A stretch of 64,000 nucleotides of DNA from Flavobacteriales bacterium (GCA_016710965.1 JADJTW010000016.1:19153-83152), one strand, 5' to 3'; positions 45,248 to 54,409 are shown, numbered from the stretch's first letter. Notes: generated by a model not told the origin, from the letters alone. Made by a program: numbers and translations.

Positions 45248-46773
45248 AAGGTCATGGTACCGTGCAACCGCCCTTCCTTGTAGTTCATGCGCTGGATCAC
45301 GCGGCCGCGCTGGTCGTACACCACGCATTCGCCGTGCGGCTCGCCGTTGAGCAGGGTCTGTTCGCGCATCTTCACGCCGGCGTCGTCATAATAGGTCCAT
45401 GCGCCGGTGGGCATGCCGTTGGCGTAGGTGCCTTCGCTGATCGGTAAGGCGTTCACGCTGTACACGATCCAGCGGCCGCTCTTCTTCCCTTCGGCGTAGC
45501 TGCCTTCCTCCTTCACGCGCCCGCCCACTTGTTTGCCGGGCACTTCCTCGAAGAAGAGCTTCCATGTGCCGTTCTTGAGGTCGTTCGCGTACCAACCTTC
45601 GAAGTCCCGGTTGCCATCAGGGAACCAGCCTTTCCATAGGCCATCCATCTTCCCCTGCGTAAAGGTGCCGCTGGTCTTCAGTATCCCGCTTTCGAACCAG
45701 CTCTGCCAGGGACCATCGGCCAGGCCGTTGACATAGGGGCCTTCCTGGAGCCTTCGTCCCCCTTCGTACCAGGTGGACCAAACGCCGGTCTTCACGCCTG
45801 CCGCGAAAGCGCCCCTCTTCCAGAACTGTCCACCTTCATAGAAGTAGACCCACTCGCCTTCCTCCTTATCGGCCATGAACGTGCCGGTGCTGCTCAGCTC
45901 GCCATTGGGATACCAGAATTTCCACACGCCCTCGCGCAGGTCCTTCTTGAATGGGCCTGACATCTCCTCTTTGCCGGTTGCGCTGTACCAAGTCCACACG
46001 CTGTCCTTCAAGTCTTCGGCGTGGAAGCCGGTGACATCCATACTGCCATTGGCGCGGTACACCGTGTAAAGTCCATGCAGTTTGCCGATGTGGTAGGTGG
46101 CCAGTTTCTCCGGCTTGCCATTGCTCGCGAACCACTTCCATTCGCCATGCCGCACGCCGCCGCTGCTGGTGCCCTGCACCTTCACGTTGCCCGCCGGCCA
46201 GTATTCGAACTGCTCGCCGCTGGGCACACCCATCTTGTAATTGCCCACTGCGCTGAGCGCACCGCTCGGGTAATAGGTGCGCACCGTGCCGTTGCCATTG
46301 ACCAGGGTCTGTGTGCCGTCTCGATCCCATGCTTCCATGCTCAACGCGATGCCCTGGTCCCAGCGCTCCTTCAGCAATGGGCGGCCATCGGGGTAGTAGT
46401 AGTCCCACGCGCCGTCCTTCACGGCGTTCACGTAGGTGCCGCGCTCCATCACCTGGCCATCGGCGTAATAGCTGATGATGGTGCTGTCCTGCACGCCGCG
46501 TTTCATCCAGCCATCGTGTTGCACTTGACCGCTGGCGTAGTACAAGCGCACATGCCCATCGCGCTCTCCGCTCTTGAATTCGGCCTGCTCGATGAGGCGC
46601 CCCTGCCGGTCATAGAACTTCCACTCCCCCCACTCACGCCCGTTCACCATCAGGCCCTCGCTCTTCTTGATGGCCTTGCTCGCGTCCCAGAAATCCACAT
46701 AAGGCTCTGCGCCTTGGGCGAAAGACGAAGCCGTGAGGAGGAACGCGAAGAGGAGGAGCGGGATACGACGCAT
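45130..46773 (-). CDS. Exported MORN/YwqK-type repeat protein
   Basis: A 547-residue protein. The signal peptide is MRRIPLLLFAFLLTASSFAQ. It contains about twenty tandem repeats of roughly 23 residues of the form G-x-W-x-x-Y-Y-x-x-G-x-x (for example GAWDYYYPDGRP, GVWKFWYPNGELSSTG, GVWSTWYEGGRR). Such repeats occur in MORN and YwqK-family proteins and form beta-hairpin stacks. The YwqK antitoxin label is by similarity only; no toxin is adjacent. The Pro/Gly-rich C-terminus (PPPPGQNPRGGG) overlaps the convergent gene. A perfect -7 box lies 30 nt upstream. Confidence 0.82.
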   Translation of the reverse strand: MRRIPLLLFAFLLTASSFAQGAEPYVDFWDASKAIKKSEGLMVNGREWGEWKFYDRQGRLIEQAEFKSGERDGHVRLYYASGQVQHDGWMKRGVQDSTIISYYADGQVMERGTYVNAVKDGAWDYYYPDGRPLLKERWDQGIALSMEAWDRDGTQTLVNGNGTVRTYYPSGALSAVGNYKMGVPSGEQFEYWPAGNVKVQGTSSGGVRHGEWKWFASNGKPEKLATYHIGKLHGLYTVYRANGSMDVTGFHAEDLKDSVWTWYSATGKEEMSGPFKKDLREGVWKFWYPNGELSSTGTFMADKEEGEWVYFYEGGQFWKRGAFAAGVKTGVWSTWYEGGRRLQEGPYVNGLADGPWQSWFESGILKTSGTFTQGKMDGLWKGWFPDGNRDFEGWYANDLKNGTWKLFFEEVPGKQVGGRVKEEGSYAEGKKSGRWIVYSVNALPISEGTYANGMPTGAWTYYDDAGVKMREQTLLNGEPHGECVVYDQRGRVIQRMNYKEGRLHGTMTFYGSDGRVQKTIEYEDGRVKKEPPPPGQNPRGGGVPGGR

Positions 46774-46802
46774 GTGCTATCCCGCCAAGCGGGGACGGGA
46801 TC

Positions 46803-46810
46803 CAAAAGTA
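46803..46810 (-). promoter_or_regulatory. -7 box of the MORN-repeat gene
   Basis: TACTTTTG on the minus strand, an exact match to TAnnTTTG, 30 nt upstream of the start codon at 46773. Confidence 0.5.
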
Positions 46811-46880
46811 GGCGCGTGTGCAAGCCCCTCTCCTGGAAGAACGAGGAAGCATCAACGATGGTGCGCTGAGAACCTGCGAG

Positions 46881-46986
46881 GGGTCATTCTCCGGTGATCA
46901 CCGTAGCGGATCACGGCAATGACCCGATGCCGACTATGACGGGGACGGGGGACGTTTGCCACGTCATCCCGGTCCCCGAACCGGGA
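46881..46986. promoter_or_regulatory. Nested inverted repeats in a divergent intergenic region
   Basis: GGGTCATT (46881-46888) pairs with AATGACCC (46918-46925), enclosing GTGATC (46894-46899) and GATCAC (46909-46914). A second hairpin, TCCCGG (46967-46972) with CCGGGA (46981-46986), follows just before the next gene. They could be an operator and a leader structure for the gene at 47015. Confidence 0.45.
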
Positions 46987-47014
46987 CAGCCTCACAACCG
47001 TGAACGTGTCCTTC

Positions 47015-48196
47015 ATGAAGCGATCACAGCACGCGCCAGAGCGCCTGCTCCTGCTGGCCCTGCTATGCCTGCTTGCCCTATTGGGCGTAGCGCAGGAGCA
47101 TGTGCAGCGTGATCAGGACGAGGCCGAGCGTATCGCGATCACGGGGAACCAGGCGATCACCAGTTGCCTGGAACTGATGCCCGATGGGCACACGCTGCTC
47201 GTAGGCACCACGCAGGACCATCCGGTGTATGTGATGGACACACGTGATTGGACCGTGCTGCGCACCATCGACGTGGACGGCTATTACGCCGGGCCGGAAG
47301 TGAAGGCCAGCGCCGGGGGAACGTACCTGATGCTGCGTCAGCGCTTCTACATCGACTGGCGGGTGAACAAGGACCGCCTGGTGCGGCACGAGGTGGTAGA
47401 TTTTGCCACGGGCAGAACGGTGCTGACCATAACCGAGGCGCACGATGCGCAGATCTCGCCCGATGAGCGCTTCATTTATTCGTTGGAGGGCGAGCAGGTC
47501 ACCGTGCGCTCGCTTCCGGATGGAAAGGACATCCGCAGGATCAACGTGCCTCTCACCCGCGCTGCGCTCGCGATCAGTCCTGACGGGAACATGATCGCCG
47601 TGAGCCACCGCCCCACGCAGCCGCAATTGGAGACCGTGCCCAGCATGCGCAACGACAAGAGCGGGCTGAAACCGGCATTGAAGTTCCGCGAGATGGTGAG
47701 CGTGTTCGATGTGGCAACGGGAAGGCTCCTGGGCACCATCCCCGAGGTGTACGATGTGATCTACGACATGACCTTCACGGCAACGGGCGATCGCTTGCTG
47801 ATCTACGCCATACCGCACGAGAAACTGAACCCAGGGGCGGCCGGCGTGGTGCTCGCCGGTCGCAAGGGGATCGTGAACATGGTGGAAATGCCCGCGATGA
47901 CCCCCATTCGCACAGCTTTCCTCAGCCTGATGAACGAACCGCAGGTGGAGCCGAACCTGCAAGGCGACCGCATCGCGCTGGCCAGCGTTGATGGCACGAT
48001 CAACGGCCGCAAGGTGTATGTGTACAACATGGCCACAGGCGAATTCACGCTGGACCTGGACATGAACACGCGATGGCGCACCGATGTGAAAGAAAAGGAG
48101 TACCACGACGGTGGTGTTCCCTACCATTTCCTCGCCGATGGGCGCACGCTGGCAATCGGCTCCGGCGCGTATCTCCGACTGATCAGGACTCCATGA
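47015..48196 (+). CDS. Exported WD40-like beta-propeller protein
   Basis: A 393-residue protein with a signal peptide (LLLLALLCLLALLGVAQ) and several propeller-type blades (ELMPDGHTLLVGTTQDHPVYVMDTRDW, AISPDGNMIAVSHR, FTATGDRLLIYAI, FLADGRTLAIGSGAYLRLI). Probably periplasmic or cell-surface binding; no catalytic motif was seen. A GTG at 47000 would add five residues; the ATG at 47015 begins the basic signal start. It overlaps the next small gene by 4 bp (ATGA), so the two are translationally coupled. Confidence 0.75.
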   Translation: MKRSQHAPERLLLLALLCLLALLGVAQEHVQRDQDEAERIAITGNQAITSCLELMPDGHTLLVGTTQDHPVYVMDTRDWTVLRTIDVDGYYAGPEVKASAGGTYLMLRQRFYIDWRVNKDRLVRHEVVDFATGRTVLTITEAHDAQISPDERFIYSLEGEQVTVRSLPDGKDIRRINVPLTRAALAISPDGNMIAVSHRPTQPQLETVPSMRNDKSGLKPALKFREMVSVFDVATGRLLGTIPEVYDVIYDMTFTATGDRLLIYAIPHEKLNPGAAGVVLAGRKGIVNMVEMPAMTPIRTAFLSLMNEPQVEPNLQGDRIALASVDGTINGRKVYVYNMATGEFTLDLDMNTRWRTDVKEKEYHDGGVPYHFLADGRTLAIGSGAYLRLIRTP

Positions 48197-48573
48197 GCAC
48201 GTGCAACGCCATACTGCTCCTGTTCCTCGCGTGCGCCCCGGCAACGCAAGCGCAAAAGCCCGTGCTCGCAGGCGAACAGCAGGTGCATGATAGTGTGATG
48301 ATCGCCATTCACCGCGAGTTCGCGGAAGGGCTATGGGCCGAAGACATGGCCAGCGGAGCGCTGAAGGGCTACGCCGTGCTGGAAATGGTGATCGACGACA
48401 AAGGCAGGAGCGAAAGCGTGCGGGTGGTGGAGAGCGACCTGCCCATCGCCTGGAAGAACGTGGTGAAGGACCAGTGGTTCGATCGCCGCTACGCCTTCAA
48501 GCTGGCCAAATACCACAAGGAGAAGGTCACCATACACCTACAATTCCCACGCACGATGCCATCGAACGAATAG
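48193..48573 (+). CDS. Small exported protein with a TonB-C-like region
   Basis: A 126-residue protein with a signal peptide (NAILLLFLACAPATQAQ). The core GYAVLEMVIDDKGRSESVRVVESDLP has the strand pattern of a TonB C-terminal-type domain (transfer of a signal through beta-strand pairing). No membrane anchor or proline linker is present, so a true TonB role is unlikely. It is coupled to the upstream propeller gene and lies 26 bp before the next propeller gene. Confidence 0.65.
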   Translation: MSTCNAILLLFLACAPATQAQKPVLAGEQQVHDSVMIAIHREFAEGLWAEDMASGALKGYAVLEMVIDDKGRSESVRVVESDLPIAWKNVVKDQWFDRRYAFKLAKYHKEKVTIHLQFPRTMPSNE

Positions 48574-48599
48574 CGCCAATTCCTCAACCCCTCACAACC

Positions 48600-50252
48600 A
48601 TGAAACACGCAGCACTACTCACTACTACCCTCCTGGGGATCGGCATCGCGAGCGCGCAGGAGGAAATGAGCACGGTGTGGACCACCAAGCTCGAACACAA
48701 ATTCGAACACGTCGGCACCGATCCCAACCCCGGCGATGACAACATCGGCTACGCTGCCAGCGACAAGGAGATGACCGTGTACCGCAACAAGGACGGCAGC
48801 ACGGTGTGGACCAAGGATTTCAAGGACATGGCACCCCGCCTGCGCAAGATCGATGAGCTCATCCCCTTCTGGGAAAGCAATACCGTCTTCCTCTTCGAAC
48901 GCAAGGGCGGCGCCGATGTGGTGGCCTGCATAGACCTGGCCACCGGCAATGCGCTCTGGACCACCGAGAAATACAGCAAGCTCGAGGAGGACAACGTGAT
49001 CTACCTGAAGGAACGCGATGCCTTCTGCGTGAGCACCAAGGACGGCTTGTTCTATGTGAAGGCACGCACGGGCGAAGAGGTATGGGCCAGCAAGGTCTTC
49101 ACCGGCAGCGTGGGCAAATACATCATGGACGGCGATGACATGACCTGCGTGAATTTCGTTGGGCCAGGCCTCGCAGCATTGTTCACCGGCTTCAAGAACC
49201 AGATCGCGCGCATCGACCTGAACACCGGCACGGTGAAGTGGGAGAACACGTACATCGGTCGCGCAGAACGAAAGGTGATCACCCGCGACTTCGTGTACGA
49301 CCTCAAGCTCGAGGAAGGCAAGGTCTTCCTGATGTTGAACGGCATTCAGGTGTACGACTACAAGACCGGCGCGGTGCAGTGGAGCGCGGCCTTCGACTAC
49401 ACACCGGAGGGCGTGGCGAAACCACCCGCCCACGCAGTGAAGTTCGGCGTGTATGGCGCCGTGGCCGATCCAGTGGTGGTAGGCAACGACCTGTACGTGC
49501 TTGACATGCTGAGCAAGAAGAGCCAGTACATAAAGAAGTACGACCGCATGACCGGCAAGCTCATCTGGAAGAGCCCCGAGATCAAGGAGGCGCGTGCCAT
49601 CCCCGGCATGTGGGTGGCTGATGGAAAAGTGGTGCTGCAGATCGGCGGCATGGTGGAAACGCAGTCGTACATCTACTGGCGCGAAACAGCGAGCGATGGC
49701 AGCGTAACCATCCACCGCGAGTGGCGCGTGGACTTCGTGAACGTGAAACCCGTGGGCGTGCAGGCCTTCAACACCGCCGATGGCAGCTTCGCCTGGGACA
49801 GCGAGCGCTTCCGCAAGGGCATCACCAACTGCCTGCTCGCCGACGACCGCATGTACGTGTGCAGCGGCAAAGCGCTCTACTGCATCGATCACAAGACTGG
49901 CGCCGACATTTACGAAGTGGCATTGGGCGACGACAACGTTGGCTTGGCCAGCAGCATCCTCCTATACAAGGACATGGTGGCGGTGATCGGTGAGAAGGGC
50001 GTGGCCACGCACACACGCAGCAACGGTGCGCTGGTGAAGAGCAACAAGTACAAGCAAAGCGGCATGGAGGACCAATGGGAGGACATGGTGCTGATGAAAT
50101 CGGCCAATAGCGACATTGCCGCCTTCGACCTGGACGACTGTTCCTTCAAGGAGTACAACGCGCGCAAGGGCGCCATGAGCGAGTTGAGCTACGATGGCCA
50201 GTACGTGTATGTGTACGAGAAGAAGGAAGTAACGAAGCTGCGGACGCGCTAG
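48600..50252 (+). CDS. Exported PQQ-like beta-propeller protein
   Basis: A 550-residue protein with a signal peptide (MKHAALLTTTLLGIGIASAQ). Repeated blades of the quinoprotein/BamB type follow, with the motif of a Gly-x-x-Val-Trp ending (GSTVWTKDF, GNALWTTEKY, TGEEVWASKV, GTVKWENTY, GAVQWSAAF). No PQQ ligands or catalytic Asp/Glu were recognised, so enzyme activity is not claimed. The ATG at 48600 begins the signal peptide; the frame to 48333 overlaps the previous gene. It is probably cotranscribed with the two upstream exported proteins. Confidence 0.78.
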   Translation: MKHAALLTTTLLGIGIASAQEEMSTVWTTKLEHKFEHVGTDPNPGDDNIGYAASDKEMTVYRNKDGSTVWTKDFKDMAPRLRKIDELIPFWESNTVFLFERKGGADVVACIDLATGNALWTTEKYSKLEEDNVIYLKERDAFCVSTKDGLFYVKARTGEEVWASKVFTGSVGKYIMDGDDMTCVNFVGPGLAALFTGFKNQIARIDLNTGTVKWENTYIGRAERKVITRDFVYDLKLEEGKVFLMLNGIQVYDYKTGAVQWSAAFDYTPEGVAKPPAHAVKFGVYGAVADPVVVGNDLYVLDMLSKKSQYIKKYDRMTGKLIWKSPEIKEARAIPGMWVADGKVVLQIGGMVETQSYIYWRETASDGSVTIHREWRVDFVNVKPVGVQAFNTADGSFAWDSERFRKGITNCLLADDRMYVCSGKALYCIDHKTGADIYEVALGDDNVGLASSILLYKDMVAVIGEKGVATHTRSNGALVKSNKYKQSGMEDQWEDMVLMKSANSDIAAFDLDDCSFKEYNARKGAMSELSYDGQYVYVYEKKEVTKLRTR

Positions 50253-50326
50253 CGGACGCGGTTGTGAGACGGGGCCCTCTGAGCGATCGGGGGGCTTCGT
50301 GCGTTGTGCCAGTACCTTCGCTACCC

Positions 50327-51331
50327 ATGCTACGACGCCGTACACGACGCATCGTCCTTGCCAGCACCATCGCACTCGGGCTTTTGCTCGTGGCTTGGGA
50401 TGAGGCCGTGCGCCCGGTGAAGGGCCCGCACAGCGAACTGGAATTGAAGGTGCTGCGCGACGGCGAGCTCACGGTCCTTTTCAGCCCGTACTTCCGCACT
50501 GCGGGCCGTTGCGCCGGTTGCCATGGGCACGACCCCAACGGCCTGGCCAGCATCGACAGCCAGGGCCGCGATGTGAACGTAGCCGACGATTGGCGAAGTA
50601 CCATGATGGCCAACAGCGCACGCGATCCTTTCTTCCGGGCCAAGGTGCGCCACGAGGTGATGGTGAACCCCGAGCACCAGACGGCGATCGAGAACAAATG
50701 CCTCAGCTGCCACGCACCGTTGGGCATGCACGAGGAAGAACTGCTCGGCCATCCGCCCTTCACCATGGCCCACCTCGATACCAGCCGCATGGGACAGGAT
50801 GGTGTGAGCTGCCTCAGTTGCCATATGCAATCGCAAGCCACGGCTGGCACCTTCTTCAGCGGTGAACTGCAGTTCGATTCGGCGCGCGCATACGGTCCGT
50901 ACGACGACGACCAGATCAATGCGGGCATCATGCAAAGCTTCGTCGGCTTCACCCCCGGGCTGGGCACGCACATCACCAACAGCAAGGTGTGCGCGGGCTG
51001 TCACACGCTCATCACGCAAACCCTCGACCTCGACGGCAACGCCACGGGCGATGAGTTCGTGGAGCAGGCCACCTACCACGAATGGCTGAACAGCGTGTAC
51101 AGCGGTGGCGCCAGCGGAGCGAATGCCACGCATTGCAACACCTGCCACATGCCGCGGCTGAACGAACCGATCATCCTCGCTGCGGAATACGCATTCCTCC
51201 AAGGCCTGCAGCCCTTCGGCCTGCACCATCTGGTGGGCGGCAACGTCCACATGCTGAAGCTGCTGAAGGAGAACCGCGACACCTTGCATATCCCAGCGAG
51301 CGCGGTGCAGTTCGACAGTACGATCACATGA
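50327..51331 (+). CDS. Pentaheme cytochrome c protein, N-terminal part ending at an in-frame TGA
   Basis: Encodes 334 residues with an N-terminal membrane or signal helix (IVLASTIALGLLLVAW) and five heme sites: CAGCH, CLSCH, CLSCH, CAGCH and CNTCH. The frame ends at TGA (51329-51331), but the same frame continues for another 316 codons with sequence that completes the protein, including its T9SS sorting domain. A single change of TGA to CGA would rejoin them. The start ATG at 50327 has TACCTTCG (50313-50320) just upstream. As a full protein it would be a surface-located multiheme cytochrome. Confidence 0.8.
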   Translation: MLRRRTRRIVLASTIALGLLLVAWDEAVRPVKGPHSELELKVLRDGELTVLFSPYFRTAGRCAGCHGHDPNGLASIDSQGRDVNVADDWRSTMMANSARDPFFRAKVRHEVMVNPEHQTAIENKCLSCHAPLGMHEEELLGHPPFTMAHLDTSRMGQDGVSCLSCHMQSQATAGTFFSGELQFDSARAYGPYDDDQINAGIMQSFVGFTPGLGTHITNSKVCAGCHTLITQTLDLDGNATGDEFVEQATYHEWLNSVYSGGASGANATHCNTCHMPRLNEPIILAAEYAFLQGLQPFGLHHLVGGNVHMLKLLKENRDTLHIPASAVQFDSTIT

Positions 51332-51340
51332 ACGCAGCGC

Positions 51341-52279
51341 ATGCTCACGGAGCGCACCCTCGATGCTCAACTGACCCTTGCCGACCGCACGGCCGACACC
51401 ATCTACTACGATCTGCGATTGGAGAACCGCGCTGGCCACCGCTTCCCTAGCGGCTATCCATCGCGCCGCGCCTTCGTTGAATTCGTGGTGCTGAGCGCGG
51501 CGGGCGATACGGTCTTCAAGAGCGGCCGCCTCGATGGCGACTACGAAGTGGAGGCGCACGATGCGGGATATGAACCGCACTACGACGTGATCACTGCCGG
51601 TGACCAGGTGCAGATCTACGAGCTGGTGATGGGCGACGTGAACGGCGATGTGACCACCGTGCTCGAACGGGCGAAGGATCCGCTGAAGGACAATCGCCTG
51701 GTGCCGGTCGGCTTCACGACTGCCCATCCGAGCTACGATACCACACTGGTCGCCGGTGTACCCGCCAGCGACATCGACTTCAACCGCAACACGCTTGGCG
51801 AGGAAGGCAGCGGAAGCGACATCGTACACTACCACGTGCCCATTACCGGGATGAGCGATGGCCTGCGCGCCTACGCTCGCATCTACTACCAACCCCTTCC
51901 TCCAGGCTGGAATGCCGAGCTCTTCAGCGCTTCGCACAGCGACATCCAATTCTTCGAGGGCTTGTTGCAAGCGAGCGACAAGTCTCCCACGCTGGTCACC
52001 GAGGACTCGCTCGCTGTGGGGCCAGCGGGCATAGCCGAAGCAACTGCGGATCGCATCACCCTCTTCCCCAACCCCACCACCGACGGCTGGATCCTTGTGG
52101 CCTGCGATGCTCGGCTCACGGTCATGGCAATCGAGGACGTGCGCGGTGCGCGCGTGCCCGCACGGATCGAACGCACGATGCAAGGCGTGCGCGTGCAGCT
52201 TCCCGAGGCGATGGGCCTCTACGTGCTGCGCATGCGCGTAGAGGGCGCGGAAGTGGTGAAGCGCGTGCTGCGGAGATGA
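51341..52279 (+). CDS. Pentaheme protein, C-terminal part with T9SS type A sorting domain
   Basis: In phase with the upstream heme part; between them lie only TGA and three codons (TQR). The 312-residue piece has a beta-sandwich (YYDLRLENRAGHRFPSGYPSRRAFVEF), a middle region, and a type A sorting domain (ITLFPNPTTDGWILVAC, GLYVLRMRVEGAEVVKRVLRR). It has no signal peptide of its own, so it could not be secreted unless read together with the first part. The ATG at 51341 is only the first start codon after the TGA. Its stop overlaps the MOSC gene by 4 bp. Confidence 0.78.
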   Translation: MLTERTLDAQLTLADRTADTIYYDLRLENRAGHRFPSGYPSRRAFVEFVVLSAAGDTVFKSGRLDGDYEVEAHDAGYEPHYDVITAGDQVQIYELVMGDVNGDVTTVLERAKDPLKDNRLVPVGFTTAHPSYDTTLVAGVPASDIDFNRNTLGEEGSGSDIVHYHVPITGMSDGLRAYARIYYQPLPPGWNAELFSASHSDIQFFEGLLQASDKSPTLVTEDSLAVGPAGIAEATADRITLFPNPTTDGWILVACDARLTVMAIEDVRGARVPARIERTMQGVRVQLPEAMGLYVLRMRVEGAEVVKRVLRR

Positions 52280-53103
52280 GCATCATCGTTGCATCCTTGC
52301 ATATCCATCCGATCAAATCGCTCGGTGGCTTCGCCGTGCAGGAAGCGCGCATCACCGACCGCGGATTCGCACACGACCGACGTTGGATGCTTGTCGCAAG
52401 CCACGACATCTTCATCACGCAGCGCGAAGTGCCTGCCATGGCCTGCTTGCATTGCGCACCGAGCGGGGACGGATTCCGCGTGATCGACATCCGCAATGGC
52501 ACAGCACTGGATCTCCCATGGTCCATTGCCGAAGGAGAAGAACGGCGGGCCAAGGTCTGGGGCGATACCGTTCACGTGCTGCCCGCCACGCGCGAAACCA
52601 ACGCATGGTTCGCCGAACGGCTGGGCATTCCCTGTCGATTGGTCTACATGCCCGATACATCTCAGCGCGAAGTGGATCGCACCTACGCCACCGGCATCAA
52701 CTCACTGAGCGATGGCTTCCCTTACCTGATCCTCTCCCAGGCATCGTTGGACGACCTCAACGGCCGCATGGAAGAACCCCTGCCCATGGATCGCTTCCGA
52801 CCGAACATCGTTTTTGCAGGCGGCACGGCCTTTCAAGAGGATGGCTGGAAGGAGATCTCGATCGGTACAGCACGTTTCGCCGTGGTGAAGCCGTGCGGCC
52901 GATGCGCCATCACCACCACCGACCAACGCACGGGTGAACGCGGCAAGGAACCGCTGCGCACGCTGGCGACCTACCGGCGCAGGGCATCCACCGGTGGTGA
53001 AGTGAAAGTGGATTTCGGGATGAACGCGATGGCCATCAGCGGCGATGTCGTCCGCGTTGGCGACCTTGTCTCGCTCCTGACGGAAAGGGACATCGAAGCA
53101 TGA
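52276..53103 (+). CDS. MOSC-domain protein (mARC/YcbX type)
   Basis: A 275-residue cytoplasmic protein with an N-terminal MOSC beta-barrel (IVASLHIHPIKSLGGFAVQEA, DRRWMLV) and a C-terminal MOSC domain with the cofactor-binding cysteine in KPCGRCAITTTDQRTGER. The family binds molybdenum cofactor and reduces N-hydroxylated compounds. No ferredoxin domain is fused, so an external electron donor is needed. The ATGA overlaps on both sides link it to the pentaheme gene and the transporter. Confidence 0.88.
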   Translation: MSIIVASLHIHPIKSLGGFAVQEARITDRGFAHDRRWMLVASHDIFITQREVPAMACLHCAPSGDGFRVIDIRNGTALDLPWSIAEGEERRAKVWGDTVHVLPATRETNAWFAERLGIPCRLVYMPDTSQREVDRTYATGINSLSDGFPYLILSQASLDDLNGRMEEPLPMDRFRPNIVFAGGTAFQEDGWKEISIGTARFAVVKPCGRCAITTTDQRTGERGKEPLRTLATYRRRASTGGEVKVDFGMNAMAISGDVVRVGDLVSLLTERDIEA

Positions 53104-53888
53104 TCCACTCCATCCTCGCCGACAAGGCCACGCGGCTGTACCTGGTGCTGGGCGGCTTCTTCGTGGCCAACGCGCTGCTGGCGGAGATGATCGGCGTGAA
53201 GCTCTTCCAACTGGAGACCGCGCTGGGGATAACGAAGGCCGACTTCACCCTGCTCGGACAGGGCCACATGAGCTTCGTGCTCAGCGTGGGCGTGCTGCCG
53301 TGGCCCATCGTCTTCATCATGACCGACGTGATCAACGACTACTACGGCGTGCGCGGGGTGCGCTTCCTCACCGTGCTCACCGCTGCGCTCATCGCTTTCG
53401 CCTTCGTGGTCATGTACTTCGCCATGGGCATGCCGCCCGCCGATTTCTGGCTGGGCATGAACGCCAGCGCCGGTGTGCCCGACATGCAGGCCGCCTTCGC
53501 CGGCGTCTTCGGCCAGGGCATGAACATCATCCTCGGCTCGCTCACCGCGTTCATCCTCGGCCAATTGATCGACGCGCTCATCTTCCGCCGCATCAAGCGG
53601 CTCACGGGCGATAAGCGCATCTGGTTGCGCGCCACAGGAAGCACCGTCATCAGCCAGTTGATCGACAGCGTGGTGGTCACCTACGTGGCCTTCTGGATCA
53701 TGCGTGATGATTTCTCCTTCGCGCGTTGTACAGCCATGGTGCTCACGGCATACGCATACAAGCTGGTGGTGGCCTTGCTGGCAACACCACTGGTCTACCT
53801 CGTTCACGCCGGGGTCGAACGCTACCTTGGCCGGGAGCGCGCACAAGCCATGCGCGATGCCGCGCTGCGGATGCGCGACGAGCAATGA
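53100..53888 (+). CDS. Queuosine precursor transporter (YhhQ/VUT family)
   Basis: A 262-residue inner-membrane protein with six or seven helices. Family segments are GGFFVANALLAEMIGVKLF, WPIVFIMTDVINDYYGVRGVR and GSTVISQLIDSVVVTYVAFW. Characterised members import queuosine precursors such as preQ0 or preQ1. It overlaps the MOSC stop and the GNAT start by 4 bp each. queG at 22.8 kb completes the same modification. Confidence 0.9.
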   Translation: MIHSILADKATRLYLVLGGFFVANALLAEMIGVKLFQLETALGITKADFTLLGQGHMSFVLSVGVLPWPIVFIMTDVINDYYGVRGVRFLTVLTAALIAFAFVVMYFAMGMPPADFWLGMNASAGVPDMQAAFAGVFGQGMNIILGSLTAFILGQLIDALIFRRIKRLTGDKRIWLRATGSTVISQLIDSVVVTYVAFWIMRDDFSFARCTAMVLTAYAYKLVVALLATPLVYLVHAGVERYLGRERAQAMRDAALRMRDEQ

Positions 53889-54409
53889 GCGATTCGGTCA
53901 TCATAGAGCCCATCGTCAAGGATGACCATGAAGGGCTCTTCCGCCTGGTGAACGGCGATCGGGCACGCCTGCAGACCTATTTCCCGGTTACCTGCGCCCA
54001 TTGCAGCGACCCCCGCAACACGCGCAACTACATCAAGGAGATGCTGGTCCGCGCGAAACGGCGCGAGTTCTTCTGCTTCGTCATGCGCGACTACGAAGGC
54101 GGCGATCCCATCGGCCTCGTCTTCCTCAAGGAATTCGACTGGACCGTGCCGAAGTGCGAGACGGCCTACTTCATCAGCAGCATCTACGAGCGCAAGGGCC
54201 TCACCACCCTGGGCATGATGTGGGCCGTGGACCATGCCTTCACGCAACTGGGCATGGAGAAGGTGTTCGCGCGGGTGGTGCCGGAGAACATCGCCAGCTA
54301 CCGCGTACTGGAGCATTGCGGCTTCGAGCGGGAAGGACTGCTACGCCGCGATTTCCGCGCGAGCGATGGCAGCTTGCACGATGTATACGTGTACAGCGTG
54401 CTACGCTAG
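53885..54409 (+). CDS. GNAT family N-acetyltransferase (RimJ/RimL-like)
   Basis: A 174-residue acetyltransferase of the RimJ/RimL type. Conserved parts are IIEPIVKDDHEGLFRLVNGDR, GLTTLGMMWAVDHAFTQLGMEKVFARV and NIASYRVLEHCGFEREGLLRRDF. It would transfer acetyl from acetyl-CoA to a protein N-terminus or small amine; the substrate is unknown. The start overlaps the transporter stop by 4 bp. The upstream frame to 53726 was rejected because it overlaps the transporter. The stop overlaps the convergent cytochrome gene by 4 bp. Confidence 0.88.
   Translation: MSDSVIIEPIVKDDHEGLFRLVNGDRARLQTYFPVTCAHCSDPRNTRNYIKEMLVRAKRREFFCFVMRDYEGGDPIGLVFLKEFDWTVPKCETAYFISSIYERKGLTTLGMMWAVDHAFTQLGMEKVFARVVPENIASYRVLEHCGFEREGLLRRDFRASDGSLHDVYVYSVLR

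Noticed and set aside
45130..46773. Antitoxin of a YwqK toxin-antitoxin pair
   Set aside because: It has a signal peptide and about twenty repeats, and no toxin gene is next to it; the label comes from repeat similarity only.
51329..51331. Selenocysteine codon in the pentaheme gene
   Set aside because: The position is a linker between domains, no redox motif surrounds it, and no selenoprotein family match is known to me.
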